The notes under the pieces are model-generated. The model was not told the origin of the DNA, made no database searches, and was given only the letters and a program-made list of their open reading frames with translations. From Bradyrhizobium macuxiense (lineage in GTDB: Bacteria; Pseudomonadota; Alphaproteobacteria; Rhizobiales; Xanthobacteraceae), in NCBI RefSeq assembly GCF_001542415.1, contig NZ_LNCU01000010.1:1-42344 (forward strand): 42,344 nucleotides of DNA. Reading direction: 5' to 3'. Below, one piece after another: positions 8,642-16,354 of this stretch (positions are counted from its first letter, which is position 1; the number at the start of each line of letters is the position of its first letter). The position numbers and the translations under genes are program-made.

Positions 8642-9567
8642 AGCACGATCTCCGTTCCGTCGGAGGGAATCTGCCAGCCCGCCTGTTCAGCCGCCTTGCG
8701 CTCGGCCGAGGTCCCAAGCAGCGCCGGGTTGGAGTTGTTGATATGCAAAAACACTTTTCGTCCGATGTCGAGAGCGGCGAGGCTCTCGATTGCGCCACGA
8801 TCGCCCGACATCGCGATATGTCCCATGCTCTGGCCCGTCTTGTTGCCGAGCCCGGCCGCGATCAGCTCGTCGTCGCGCCACACCGTGCCGTCGAAGAACA
8901 CCAGCGGCGCGCTCTTGAGCCGTGACTTCAGGGCGTCGGTCACCCGCGCGCAGGCAGCCAGGAAGTAGAAATATTTGCCGCTGCGCTTGTCCGCAATACG
9001 CAGGCCCAGCGTATCGCCTGCGCCGTCCTGGCCGGCCGGATGCGCCTTGCCTTCGAGATACCAGGCGCCCTTGCCGGGAACCTCGAACGGCAGCACTTCG
9101 AGGCCGGAAGGTGACCCGTCGGGCAAAGCCGGCTCGAAGGCCGCATCGACCGCAATTCCCTGGCGGCCGACGTTCTTCTCGCTCAGCACGTTGAAGACGC
9201 TGTTCGAGCGCAGGATCGCCAGCACGCGCTCATGTGCATAGATCGTAAAGGGCGATCCCTCGCGCATCGAGAGTAGCCCCGCGACCGCATCGATCTCGCC
9301 ATTGGTCAGGATCACGCCGGTGATCGGGCTGTGACGCAGCGCGCCTTGCTTCGGATGCAATTGCGGTGTCGCGATCAGTTGCTGACGGAGATCGGGAGAG
9401 GCGTTGACCAGGAACCAGTTTGCGCCGTCGCCGCTGAATGCGATCGAGGCCTGCGTGCTCTGCAATTCCGGATGATCGCTCCGTGCCGCCCTGCACACCG
9501 AGCATCCGCAGTTCCACTGCGGAACGCCGCCACCGGCTGCGGCGCCCAGGACGACGACGCGAAGCAT
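8638..9567 (-). CDS. pqqB: PQQ biosynthesis protein PqqB
   Basis: PqqB is a metallo-beta-lactamase-fold oxygenase thought to hydroxylate the Tyr of the Glu-Tyr intermediate. The 309-residue protein starts MLRVVVLGAAAGGGVPQWNC and carries the structural zinc knuckle C20-x-C22-x-x-C25. ATG 9567 has AGGAGA about 8 bases upstream; a longer reading to 9636 is rejected because it lacks family similarity. The segment corresponding to the MBL motif reads LTNGEIDAVAGLL, with Ala where many homologues have His after Asp. It overlaps pqqC by 4 bases and is separated from pqqA by 145 bases containing a strong hairpin. Confidence 0.96.
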   Translation of the reverse strand: MLRVVVLGAAAGGGVPQWNCGCSVCRAARSDHPELQSTQASIAFSGDGANWFLVNASPDLRQQLIATPQLHPKQGALRHSPITGVILTNGEIDAVAGLLSMREGSPFTIYAHERVLAILRSNSVFNVLSEKNVGRQGIAVDAAFEPALPDGSPSGLEVLPFEVPGKGAWYLEGKAHPAGQDGAGDTLGLRIADKRSGKYFYFLAACARVTDALKSRLKSAPLVFFDGTVWRDDELIAAGLGNKTGQSMGHIAMSGDRGAIESLAALDIGRKVFLHINNSNPALLGTSAERKAAEQAGWQIPSDGTEIVL

Positions 9568-9612
9568 GATCCGTCTCCTGGAGGAATTGGACTCGAACCC
9601 AAAAACGCTACG

Positions 9613-9677
9613 AGGTGGAGCCCGGCTTGCAAACACACTTCCTTGCTCGGAAGCGCGTTACGCCCGGACGTCCACCT
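9613..9677 (-). terminator. Long imperfect hairpin plus U-run between pqqA and pqqB, candidate attenuator
   Basis: On the minus strand AGGTGGA (9677-9671) pairs with TCCACCT (9619-9613), TCCGG pairs with CCGGG inside it, and the apex is a 10-bp hairpin ACGCGCTTCC / GGAAGTGTGT with loop GAGCAA (9658-9633). Seven bases after the outer stem comes TTTTT. It could act as a partial terminator or 3' stabiliser that lets pqqA RNA exceed pqqBCDE RNA. Structure is seen; function is inferred. Confidence 0.6.
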
Positions 9678-9712
9678 GCGCTAAACACCAAACGTATATG
9701 GAGCGCTGCCGC

Positions 9713-9793
9713 TTACTTGCGGGTCGCGCACATATACATGTTGATTTCCATGCCGACCGACACTTCGACGATCTTCGGTGCTTTCCAGGCCAT
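9713..9793 (-). CDS. pqqA: PQQ precursor peptide PqqA
   Basis: A 26-codon gene encoding the peptide from which PQQ is built. It begins MAWKAPKIVEVSVGMEINMY and ends MCATRK. Glu16 and Tyr20, spaced as in all PqqA peptides (E-x3-Y), supply every carbon and nitrogen of the cofactor. GGAGAG lies just upstream of the ATG. It is the first gene of the operon and sits 145 bases ahead of pqqB with an RNA hairpin between them, fitting the need for a stoichiometric substrate peptide versus catalytic enzymes. Confidence 0.96.
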   Translation of the reverse strand: MAWKAPKIVEVSVGMEINMYMCATRK

Positions 9794-10120
9794 TTGGCTC
9801 TCCTTGTTGCAACCGGACGAACTTCCGCCCTGCGGATTAAACTAATGCGACTGTAAAACTTCGCCAGTTAAATTTTTTGCAGGGTTGCCTTGCCTGGGCC
9901 ATGCTGCATTGCGGCAACCCTCCGTTGCTGCTCACGGAGTTGTGCGCGCCTTCCTCTCAAAAGCCCGTGGCATCAGACCTTTTTCCTGTTGTTCGCGATG
10001 GGGTGAATAGTGATGTTGGGGGCGGGGCAGGGTCGCGAGCCTCCTCCCAAGGTCCTGGTGACGATTTTCGTTTCGCGCCCCACGGTGACGAGGGGCGCCC
10101 AACTGAGCCGAGTTCAGCCG
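9794..10120. promoter_or_regulatory. 327-bp gap between pqqA and the DUF6894 gene; presumed pqq promoter
   Basis: No gene is supported here. The pqqA-proximal 110 bases are locally AT-rich (AAATTTTTTGC around 9870) and must contain the pqqA promoter on the minus strand, but I see no clear sigma-70 or sigma-54 match. The remainder shows no repeat or RNA gene. Confidence 0.4.
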
Positions 10121-10378
10121 ATGCCACGCTATTACTTCAACACCCGTATCGGCGACGAGCTGATTTCCGACCCCGACGGCGAGATCCTGCGGGATCCCGA
10201 TCGCGCCTGGGAGATGGCGCGGGCCATGATTCGGGAACTGCTCAAGACCGAGGGCGCCGACGGCGCGCTGCTGAGCGCCGTGATCGAGGTGACCGACGAC
10301 GACGGCGAGATCGTGCTGGAGTTTCCGTTCACGGAGGCGATCCTCGATCGCCCGGACCGCTCGATCACCAGGCACTGA
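10121..10378 (+). CDS. DUF6894 family protein
   Basis: An 85-residue acidic protein starting MPRYYFNTRIGDELISDPDG, the hallmark beginning of a small family abundant in Bradyrhizobium and Methylobacterium (MPRYYFH-type, DUF6894). The family usually has a strand-rich N-terminus and a helix around AWEMARAMIRELL, both visible. Function is unknown. I chose the ATG at the motif; the frame is open for 37 codons upstream without family character. It lies between the pqq operon and a PQQ-type dehydrogenase, but no functional link is shown. Confidence 0.8.
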   Translation: MPRYYFNTRIGDELISDPDGEILRDPDRAWEMARAMIRELLKTEGADGALLSAVIEVTDDDGEIVLEFPFTEAILDRPDRSITRH

Positions 10379-10549
10379 TACGCGTCGAAAGGCCGCGTGG
10401 TGTGACGCCGGTAGCTCGCGTCTGTTTCCGGCATGTTTCCGATTGCGTTTGTCCGGACAATTGGGACATTAGGACTTCGGGAAGGCTGCCGACTCCGGTC
10501 GATGTCACCGGAGCCAAGCAAGACGGCTTCCGCCCCAGGGGAGAACACC

Positions 10550-11827
10550 ATGATCCGTTACTCGTTCGCGCCGCGCAGCCTGTTGCTGGCGGGCGCTTTC
10601 TTCGGTGCATTCACGCTCGGTGCCGCCGCGCAGCAGCCGGCCGCACCGCCGGCGTCGGGCGCGGCGCCGGCAGCAGCGCCTGCATTGCCGCCGGGCTCGC
10701 CGCTGATCGGGCGTCCGGACAATGAGGCGGCCGCCAAGCTCGCCCCCGTCGCACCGCCGCCGATCCCGGCCTCGTCCGACAAGCTGCCGCTCGCCAAACT
10801 CAAGGTTCCGGCCGGCTTCAATGTCGAGGTTTATGCGGCCGGCATGGCCAACGCGCGCTCGATGGCCCTCGGCGACAAAGGCACCGTGTTCGTCGGTAGC
10901 CGTCTCGTCGACAAGGTCTATGCGATCGTCAACAAGGACGGCAAACGTTCGGTCAAGGTGCTCGCCTCCGGCCTCTATCGCCCGAACGGCGTCGCCTTCA
11001 AGGACGGCACGCTCTACATCGCCGAGCTGTCGCAGATCTCCAAGATCGACAAGGTCGAGGACATCCTGGACAATCCGCCGAAGCCCACCGTGATCTACGA
11101 CAAGCTGCCGAAGGACGAGGCCCATGGCTGGAAGTTCATCGCCATCGGTCCCGACAACAAGCTCTACGTCCCGGTCGGCCAGCCCGGCAACAACGTGCTG
11201 CATGACGCCGACCACGGCCAGATCCGCCGCATCAATCTCGATGGCTCCGGCGCCGAGGTCTACGCGCTCGGCGTGCGCAACTCGGTCGGCTTCGACTGGA
11301 ATCCCGAGACCAGGCAGATGTACTTCACCGACAACGGCCGCGACTGGTTGTCGGAAACGGTGCCGGAAGACGAGCTCAACCGCGTCACCAAGGCCGGCGA
11401 AGATTTCGGCGCGCCGTTCTGCTACCAGGGCAACATCATCGACCAGGAACTCGGCTGGGGTAAGTCCTGCAAGGACTACACGCCCCCGGTCGGCCTGATG
11501 GGCCCGCACACCGCCTCGCTCGGCATGCGCTTCTACACCGGAAGCCAGTTCCCGAAATCCTACAAGAACGCGATCTTCGTCGCGCGCCACGGCTCCTGGA
11601 ACAAGACGCAGAAGCAGGGCGGTGACGTCGCCGTCGTCAAGCTGAACAAGGACGGCACCGTGAAGTCGGTCGAGCCGTTCCTGACCGGCTTCCTCCAGGA
11701 CAACAAATATGTCGGCCGTCCCGTCGACGTGATGCTGTTGAAGGACGGCTCGCTGCTGGTCTCCGACGACTGGAACGGCGCGGTCTACCGCGTCAGCTAC
11801 GGCAAGCCGAAGGTCGCCGACAAGTAA
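10550..11827 (+). CDS. Periplasmic PQQ-dependent sugar/sorbosone dehydrogenase
   Basis: A 425-residue secreted beta-propeller enzyme of the soluble glucose/sorbosone dehydrogenase family, predicted to oxidise a sugar or aldehyde in the periplasm using PQQ. A signal peptide (MIRYSFAPRSLLLAGAFFGA, cleavage after TLGAAA) is followed by an Ala/Pro-rich spacer (about 29-75) and propeller blades with YRPNGVAFKDGTLYIAE, LYVPVGQPGNN, LGVRNSVGFDWNP and YFTDNGRDWL. ATG 10550 follows GGGGAG. The adjacent PQQ operon and downstream diheme cytochrome support the assignment. The substrate cannot be told from the sequence. Confidence 0.9.
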   Translation: MIRYSFAPRSLLLAGAFFGAFTLGAAAQQPAAPPASGAAPAAAPALPPGSPLIGRPDNEAAAKLAPVAPPPIPASSDKLPLAKLKVPAGFNVEVYAAGMANARSMALGDKGTVFVGSRLVDKVYAIVNKDGKRSVKVLASGLYRPNGVAFKDGTLYIAELSQISKIDKVEDILDNPPKPTVIYDKLPKDEAHGWKFIAIGPDNKLYVPVGQPGNNVLHDADHGQIRRINLDGSGAEVYALGVRNSVGFDWNPETRQMYFTDNGRDWLSETVPEDELNRVTKAGEDFGAPFCYQGNIIDQELGWGKSCKDYTPPVGLMGPHTASLGMRFYTGSQFPKSYKNAIFVARHGSWNKTQKQGGDVAVVKLNKDGTVKSVEPFLTGFLQDNKYVGRPVDVMLLKDGSLLVSDDWNGAVYRVSYGKPKVADK

Positions 11828-11846
11828 GACAACATAGCCAAGTCCG

Positions 11847-11996
11847 CGTCATTGCGAGGAGCTCGCGACAAAATTGCAAAGCAATTTTGCGCTGAAGCGA
11901 CGAAGCAATCCATATCTCCGCAAGTGGCGGTATGGATTGCTTCGCGGAGCCTGTCATCGGGCGCGCGTTCGCGCGACCCGTTGGCTCGCAATGACG
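11847..11996 (+). repeat. Palindromic intergenic repeat, family A copy 1
   Basis: Begins CGTCATTGCGAGGAGCTCGC and ends CTCGCAATGACG, with internal AAATTGCAAAGCAATTTTGC and the nested pair GAAGCAATCC / GGATTGCTTC. It fills the gap between the dehydrogenase stop and the cytochrome start. Further copies are listed separately. A mobile repeat of the REP/RIME kind is likely. Confidence 0.9.
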
Positions 11997-12011
11997 GCCG
12001 TGGAGAAATCA

Positions 12012-12581
12012 ATGCGATACCTAGCCCTTGCAATCCTGACGTTTGCGCCTGTCGCCCTCTCCGCAAACGCCGAAACCATCCAGGAACGCGCTGCGCCGTG
12101 CTTCGCCTGCCACGGCGAGCACGGCACGTCCGAAACCGAGAACACGCCCTCGCTCGGCGGCCAGCAGGCGCCGTATGCGCTGATCCAGCTCTTCATGTTC
12201 CGCGAGAAGCTGCGCACCTTCGAGCCGATGAACGAGATGGCGAAGCCACTGACCGACGACGATCTCAGGACCTTCTCCGACTTCATCGCCACGCTGCCGA
12301 AGCCTGCGCCGCCGGCGGATGCAGGCGATCCGGCGCGAATGGCGCGCGGCCAGGCTCTGGCGCAGCAGAATCGCTGCAACACCTGCCACAACACGGATTT
12401 TTCGGGGAAGGAGAACGTCCCGCGCATCGCCAACCAGCGCGAGGATTATCTCGCCAAGACGCTTGCCGAATACAAGGACAACAGCCGCCACGGCTATGAC
12501 GCGACCATGGCCGACGTGATGCAGACGGTGAACAAGGGACAGATCGCCGACCTTGCCTATTACATCGCCCGCGTCCGCTGA
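12012..12581 (+). CDS. Diheme c-type cytochrome
   Basis: A 189-residue periplasmic cytochrome with a signal peptide ([20 protein letters not shown]) and two heme-attachment motifs, CFACH (30-34) and CNTCH (122-126), each opening a class I cytochrome c domain. Later Met residues in each half can serve as axial ligands. ATG 12012 follows GGAGA. It is codirectional with the PQQ dehydrogenase, separated only by a repeat, so it is a good candidate electron acceptor for that enzyme; the pairing is inferred from context. Confidence 0.92.
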   Translation: MRYLALAILTFAPVALSANAETIQERAAPCFACHGEHGTSETENTPSLGGQQAPYALIQLFMFREKLRTFEPMNEMAKPLTDDDLRTFSDFIATLPKPAPPADAGDPARMARGQALAQQNRCNTCHNTDFSGKENVPRIANQREDYLAKTLAEYKDNSRHGYDATMADVMQTVNKGQIADLAYYIARVR

Positions 12582-12620
12582 CATCCCGGGCAGCGGACCG
12601 CTGGTCTTGTTCTTCGTGTG

Positions 12621-12650
12621 GCGCTAAAGCGCGGTGTTGCGCTTTAGCGC
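12621..12650. repeat. 12-bp perfect hairpin downstream of cytochrome gene
   Basis: GCGCTAAAGCGC (12621-12632), loop GGTGTT, then GCGCTTTAGCGC (12639-12650). It starts 39 bases after the cytochrome stop and runs straight into a family B repeat. There is no U-tract, so it may be part of the repeat rather than an intrinsic terminator, though it could stabilise the mRNA end. Confidence 0.6.
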
Positions 12651-12658
12651 TCTGTTCG

Positions 12659-12706
12659 AGCATGATCTTTTCGGAAAAACCGCTGCACATTTTTCCGGAT
12701 CATGCT
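12659..12706. repeat. Family B palindromic repeat, copy 1
   Basis: AGCATGATCTTTTCGGAAAA ... TTTTTCCGGATCATGCT: an imperfect palindrome with AGCATGATC at one end and GATCATGCT at the other. Closely matching copies are at 36988-37034 and 40727-40773. Confidence 0.85.
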
Positions 12707-12737
12707 GTAAAACGCTTGCCGTCACACGGAGTTGCAC

Positions 12738-14129
12738 ATGCAGGATCTTTGGCGTCTGTCGGCCACCGAACTGGCCAGCCTCATCAAATCCAGAAAGGTT
12801 TCGGCGAAGGAGGCGGCACAGGCGGGGCTGGCCCGGCTCGATGCGGTCAACCCGAAGATCAACGCGGTGGTCGATCACCGGCCGGACGATGTGCTGGCGC
12901 AGGCCGCCTCGATCGACGCGGCGATCGCGCGCGGCGACGATGTGGGGCCGCTCGCCGGCGTGCCTGTCACCATCAAGGTCAATGTCGACCAGGAAGGCTA
13001 TGCCACCACCAACGGGTTGAAGCTGCAGCGCGACACCATCGCCAAGGTCGACAATCCCGTGGTTGCCAATCTGCGCAAGGCCGGCGCGGTGCTGCTCGGT
13101 CGCACCAATTGCCCGGCGTTCTCCTATCGCTGGTTCACCACCAATCTCATTCACGGCGACACCAAGAACCCGCGCGATCCCGGCATCACGCCGGGCGGCT
13201 CCTCGGGCGGTGCGGGTGCCGCGGTGGCCGCCGGCATCGGCCACATCGCCCATGGTACCGACATCGCCGGCTCGATCCGCTATCCCGCCTATGCCTGCGG
13301 CGTGCATGGCCTGCGGCCGAGCATGGGCCGCATCCCGGCGTTCAATCCGGCGGTGCCGGAACGCCCGATCGGCCCGCAGATCAGCGCAGTCTCCGGTCCG
13401 CTGGCGCGCACCGTGAACGACCTGCGCATCGCGCTGGCGGCGATGTCGGCGCCGGACTATCGCGATCCCTGGTACGCGCCGGTTCCGCTCGAAGGAGCGC
13501 CGCGGGAGAAGCGCGTCGCAATGTGCCTCAATCCCGATGGCCTCAATCCGGTGCCCGAGGTGGTTGCCGCGGTGGCCGATGCCGGCAAGCGGCTGCAGCG
13601 GGCAGGCTGGATCGTCGAGGAGATCGCCGACACGCCGCCATTGCGCGAGCCTGTGGACATCCAGACCAAGCTCTGGCTCGGCGACGGCTACGAGGCCCAG
13701 CTCGCGACCGCCGAGCGCGAGGGCGATCCCGGTGCGCTCGCCTGCCTGCGCGGCAACCGGGCCAAGGTGCATCCGTTCGACCTGTCGCAGGCGCTGACCC
13801 GGCGCGCGACGCTGACCCGCGAGTGGTTCGCGTTCTTCGAAAAATATCCGGTGCTGCTGATGCCGGTGTCCGGCGAGTTGCCGTTCCCCGATCACCTCGA
13901 CTGCAAGGATGACGCGTCGTTTGCGCGGGTGTGGCATGCGCAGATGCCGCAGATTGCCATTCCCTTCATGGGGCTTCCCGGGCTAACCGTCTCCACCGGA
14001 CTGGCCGGGCGGATTCCCGTCGGTGTGCAGCTGGTGGCCGGCCGCTACCGCGAGGACCTTTGCCTTGCCGCCGGTGAAGCGGTCGAGGCCGGCGGCACGC
14101 CGTCGACGGCAATCGATCCGGCCACATAG
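12738..14129 (+). CDS. Amidase signature enzyme
   Basis: A 463-residue hydrolase of the Ser-cisSer-Lys amidase family. Lys80 (GVPVTIKVNVD), the Ser pair in GGSSGG (153-158) and nucleophile Ser179 (HGTDIAGSIRYPA) form the triad. The signature region runs to about residue 200 and the C-terminal half holds the substrate pocket. The substrate is unknown; arylalkyl amides, glutamyl-type or aliphatic amides are all possible in this family. ATG 12738 is preferred over TTG 12732 because CGGAG lies 6-7 bases upstream. It is probably first of a run with the glutathione peroxidase gene 18 bases downstream. Confidence 0.9.
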   Translation: MQDLWRLSATELASLIKSRKVSAKEAAQAGLARLDAVNPKINAVVDHRPDDVLAQAASIDAAIARGDDVGPLAGVPVTIKVNVDQEGYATTNGLKLQRDTIAKVDNPVVANLRKAGAVLLGRTNCPAFSYRWFTTNLIHGDTKNPRDPGITPGGSSGGAGAAVAAGIGHIAHGTDIAGSIRYPAYACGVHGLRPSMGRIPAFNPAVPERPIGPQISAVSGPLARTVNDLRIALAAMSAPDYRDPWYAPVPLEGAPREKRVAMCLNPDGLNPVPEVVAAVADAGKRLQRAGWIVEEIADTPPLREPVDIQTKLWLGDGYEAQLATAEREGDPGALACLRGNRAKVHPFDLSQALTRRATLTREWFAFFEKYPVLLMPVSGELPFPDHLDCKDDASFARVWHAQMPQIAIPFMGLPGLTVSTGLAGRIPVGVQLVAGRYREDLCLAAGEAVEAGGTPSTAIDPAT

Positions 14130-14147
14130 GTCACGACGAGAGACAGG

Positions 14148-14624
14148 ATGCCGAGCGTCTATGATTTTACGGCCCAATCACTGGCCGGTGACGATGTGCC
14201 GCTGCAGCGGTTCGAAGGGCGGGTGCTGCTGATCGTCAACACCGCGAGCGCCTGTGGCTTCACGCCGCAATACAAGGGCCTGCAGGAGCTGCATGCCGAC
14301 CTGTCGCCGCGTGGTTTCGCCGTGCTCGGCTTTCCCTGCAACCAGTTCGGCGCACAGGAGCCGGGCAATGCAAAGCAGATCGCGGAGTTCTGCGAGACCA
14401 ACTATGCCGTGACGTTTCCGATGTTCGCCAAGATCGACGTCAACGGCACCAATGCACATCCGCTGTATGAGTACATGAAGCGTGAGAAGTCGGGCCTGCT
14501 CGGTTCGTCGATCAAATGGAATTTCACCAAGTTCCTGATCGATCGCGCCGGCAAGGTGGTGGCGCGGCATGCGCCGACCGCCCGGCCCGAAGGATTGAGG
14601 AAGGATATCGAGGCGCTGCTATGA
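14148..14624 (+). CDS. Glutathione/thioredoxin peroxidase (GPx family)
   Basis: A 158-residue thiol peroxidase that reduces hydroperoxides. The peroxidatic Cys36 is in NTASACGFTPQY; Gln66 (FPCNQFG) and Trp124-Asn125 (KWNFTKF) complete the catalytic tetrad. Cys82 (EFCETNY) is placed like the resolving Cys of non-animal GPx enzymes, so thioredoxin is the more likely reductant. No signal peptide is present, so it is cytoplasmic. The stop overlaps the next start by 4 bases (ATGA). Confidence 0.94.
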   Translation: MPSVYDFTAQSLAGDDVPLQRFEGRVLLIVNTASACGFTPQYKGLQELHADLSPRGFAVLGFPCNQFGAQEPGNAKQIAEFCETNYAVTFPMFAKIDVNGTNAHPLYEYMKREKSGLLGSSIKWNFTKFLIDRAGKVVARHAPTARPEGLRKDIEALL

Positions 14625-14890
14625 GCGATAATAACGACACCACCAACGACCAATTGCCGGACCGCCTCTCGGTCGATCCGAACAGCCCGTACTACAACGC
14701 GGAGGTGCTTTCGCGCGACGTCGGCATCCGCTTCAAGGGCGTCGAGAAGACCAATGTCGAGGAGTATTGCATCAGCGAAGGCTGGGTGCGCGTCACCGCC
14801 GGCAATGCCAAGGATCGCCACGGCAATCCGCTGACCATCAAGGTGCACGGCCCGGTCGAGCCGTATTTTAGGGATAAGGCGAAGTCCTGA
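14621..14890 (+). CDS. DUF3297 family protein
   Basis: An 89-residue protein of unknown function. The block PDRLSVDPNSPYYNAEVLSR, GIRFKGVEKTNVEEYCISEG and GNPLTIKVHGPVEPYF is the conserved core of the family. It overlaps the peroxidase stop by 4 bases and so is probably translated by coupling with it, which suggests a shared oxidative-stress setting. No catalytic motif is evident. Confidence 0.92.
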   Translation: MSDNNDTTNDQLPDRLSVDPNSPYYNAEVLSRDVGIRFKGVEKTNVEEYCISEGWVRVTAGNAKDRHGNPLTIKVHGPVEPYFRDKAKS

Positions 14891-14903
14891 CGGCACTCTC
14901 CAC

Positions 14904-14987
14904 CGTCATTGCGAGCGAAGCGAAGCAATCCATCGCGCCGCAAGTTGAAATTTGGATTGCTTCGTCGCTTCGCTCCTCGCAATGACG
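14904..14987. repeat. Family A palindromic repeat, short form (copy 2)
   Basis: CGTCATTGCGAGCGAAGCGA ... CGCTCCTCGCAATGACG, with the inner pair GAAGCAATCCA / TGGATTGCTTC. It lacks the AAATTGC...GCAATTT arm of the long copies. Confidence 0.88.
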
Positions 14988-15027
14988 ATGAGGAGAGGAC
15001 GGCAAGCCTAACTTAAAGAGCTCTCCC

Positions 15028-16197
15028 ATGTCCGTCCGCATCGTCGACGTCCGCGAGGTCACCAAGCCGATCTCCTCGCCGATCCGCAACGCCTATATCG
15101 ATTTCACCAAGATGACCTCGAGCCTGGTCGCCGTCGTCACCGACGTGGTGCGCGACGGCAGGCGGGTGGTCGGCTACGGCTTCAATTCCAACGGCCGTTA
15201 CGGCCAGGGCGGCCTGATCCGCGAGCGCTTTGCACCGCGGCTCAAGGAAGCCGATCCGACATCGCTGCTCGATGCGAGCGGTGACAATATCGATCCGGAC
15301 AAGGTCTGGTCGATCTTGATGTCGAACGAGAAGCCGGGTGGCCATGGCGAGCGCTCGGTCGCTGTCGGCACCATCGACATGGCGGTGTGGGACGCAGTGG
15401 CGAAGATCGCGGGCAAGCCGCTGTTCCGGCTGCTCGCCGAGCGCCACGGTGTGAGCGCCAATCCGCGCGTCTTCGTCTATGGCGCCGGCGGCTATTACTA
15501 TCCGGGCAAGGATCTCGGCGCCTTGCGCAAGGAGATGCGCGGCTATCTCGACCGCGGCTACAACGTCGTGAAGATGAAGATCGGCGGCGCGCCGCTGGCC
15601 GAAGATCGCGAACGCATCGAGGCGGTGCTCAAGGAAATCGGCAAGGACGCGCAGCTCGCGGTCGACGCCAACGGCCGGTTCGATCTGGAGACCGCGATCG
15701 CTTACGCGAAGATGCTGCGGGAGTATCCGCTGTTCTGGTACGAGGAAGCCGGCGATCCGCTCGACTATGCGCTGCAGGCCGCGCTCGCCGAGTTCTATCC
15801 GGGACCGATGGCGACCGGCGAGAACCTGTTCAGCCACCAGGATGCGCGAAACCTGATCCGCTACGGCGGCATGCGCCCCGATCGCGACTGGTTGCAGTTC
15901 GACTGCGCGCTGTCCTACGGGCTCTGCGAATATCAGCGCACGCTCGACGTGCTGAAGACTCACGGCTGGTCGCCGAGCCGCTGCATCCCGCATGGCGGCC
16001 ACCAGATGTCGCTCAACATCGCCGCCGGCCTCGGTCTCGGCGGCAATGAGAGCTACCCCGATCTGTTCCAGCCCTATGGCGGATTCCCGGACGGCATCCG
16101 CGTCGAGAACGGCCACATCGTGATGCCTGACCTTCCCGGCATCGGGTTCGAAGGCAAGTCCGATCTCTACAGGGAAATGAAGGCGCTGGCGGAGTAG
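15028..16197 (+). CDS. tarD: D(-)-tartrate dehydratase, enolase superfamily
   Basis: Converts D-tartrate to oxaloacetate. The 389-residue protein agrees in length and, as far as I recall, nearly throughout with the structurally characterised Bradyrhizobium enzyme. Metal ligands D213, E239 and E265, the KxK base K184 (VKMKIGG), K102 and H322 (CIPHGGHQ) fall at the numbers I remember for that protein. The N-terminal capping domain spans about 1-130 and the barrel the rest. It is flanked by family A repeats on both sides, so it looks monocistronic; no tartrate transporter or regulator is adjacent. Confidence 0.95.
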   Translation: MSVRIVDVREVTKPISSPIRNAYIDFTKMTSSLVAVVTDVVRDGRRVVGYGFNSNGRYGQGGLIRERFAPRLKEADPTSLLDASGDNIDPDKVWSILMSNEKPGGHGERSVAVGTIDMAVWDAVAKIAGKPLFRLLAERHGVSANPRVFVYGAGGYYYPGKDLGALRKEMRGYLDRGYNVVKMKIGGAPLAEDRERIEAVLKEIGKDAQLAVDANGRFDLETAIAYAKMLREYPLFWYEEAGDPLDYALQAALAEFYPGPMATGENLFSHQDARNLIRYGGMRPDRDWLQFDCALSYGLCEYQRTLDVLKTHGWSPSRCIPHGGHQMSLNIAAGLGLGGNESYPDLFQPYGGFPDGIRVENGHIVMPDLPGIGFEGKSDLYREMKALAE

Positions 16198-16215
16198 CGA
16201 AAGCTGCCCACCCGG

Positions 16216-16332
16216 CGTCATTGCGAGGAGCTCGCGACAAAATTGCAAAGCAATTTTGCGCTGAAGCGACGAAGCAATCCATCTCTCCGTACGGGGGGAG
16301 GGATGGATTGCTTCGCTTGCGCTCGCAATGAC
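16216..16332 (+). repeat. Family A palindromic repeat, copy 3
   Basis: CGTCATTGCGAGGAGCTCGC ... CTCGCAATGAC, same orientation as copy 1 but with a shorter right arm. It lies between the convergent tartrate dehydratase and malonyl-CoA decarboxylase genes, where it could form a bidirectional mRNA end. Confidence 0.9.
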
Positions 16333-16354
16333 TTGGAGAGGCCGGTGGCCGTTC

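Noticed and set aside
9568..9603. A tRNA T-arm-like sequence (GGGTTCGAGTCC, minus strand) just upstream of pqqB, followed by TTCCTCCA
   Set aside because: The T-stem has a mismatch, no complementary acceptor strand (GGAGGAA-like), D-arm or anticodon arm can be found upstream, and the CCTCC region doubles as spacer before the pqqB ribosome-binding site. Not called as a tRNA.
12624..13937. 437-codon minus-strand frame opposite the amidase
   Set aside because: Shadow of the amidase gene; the plus frame has the complete catalytic triad.
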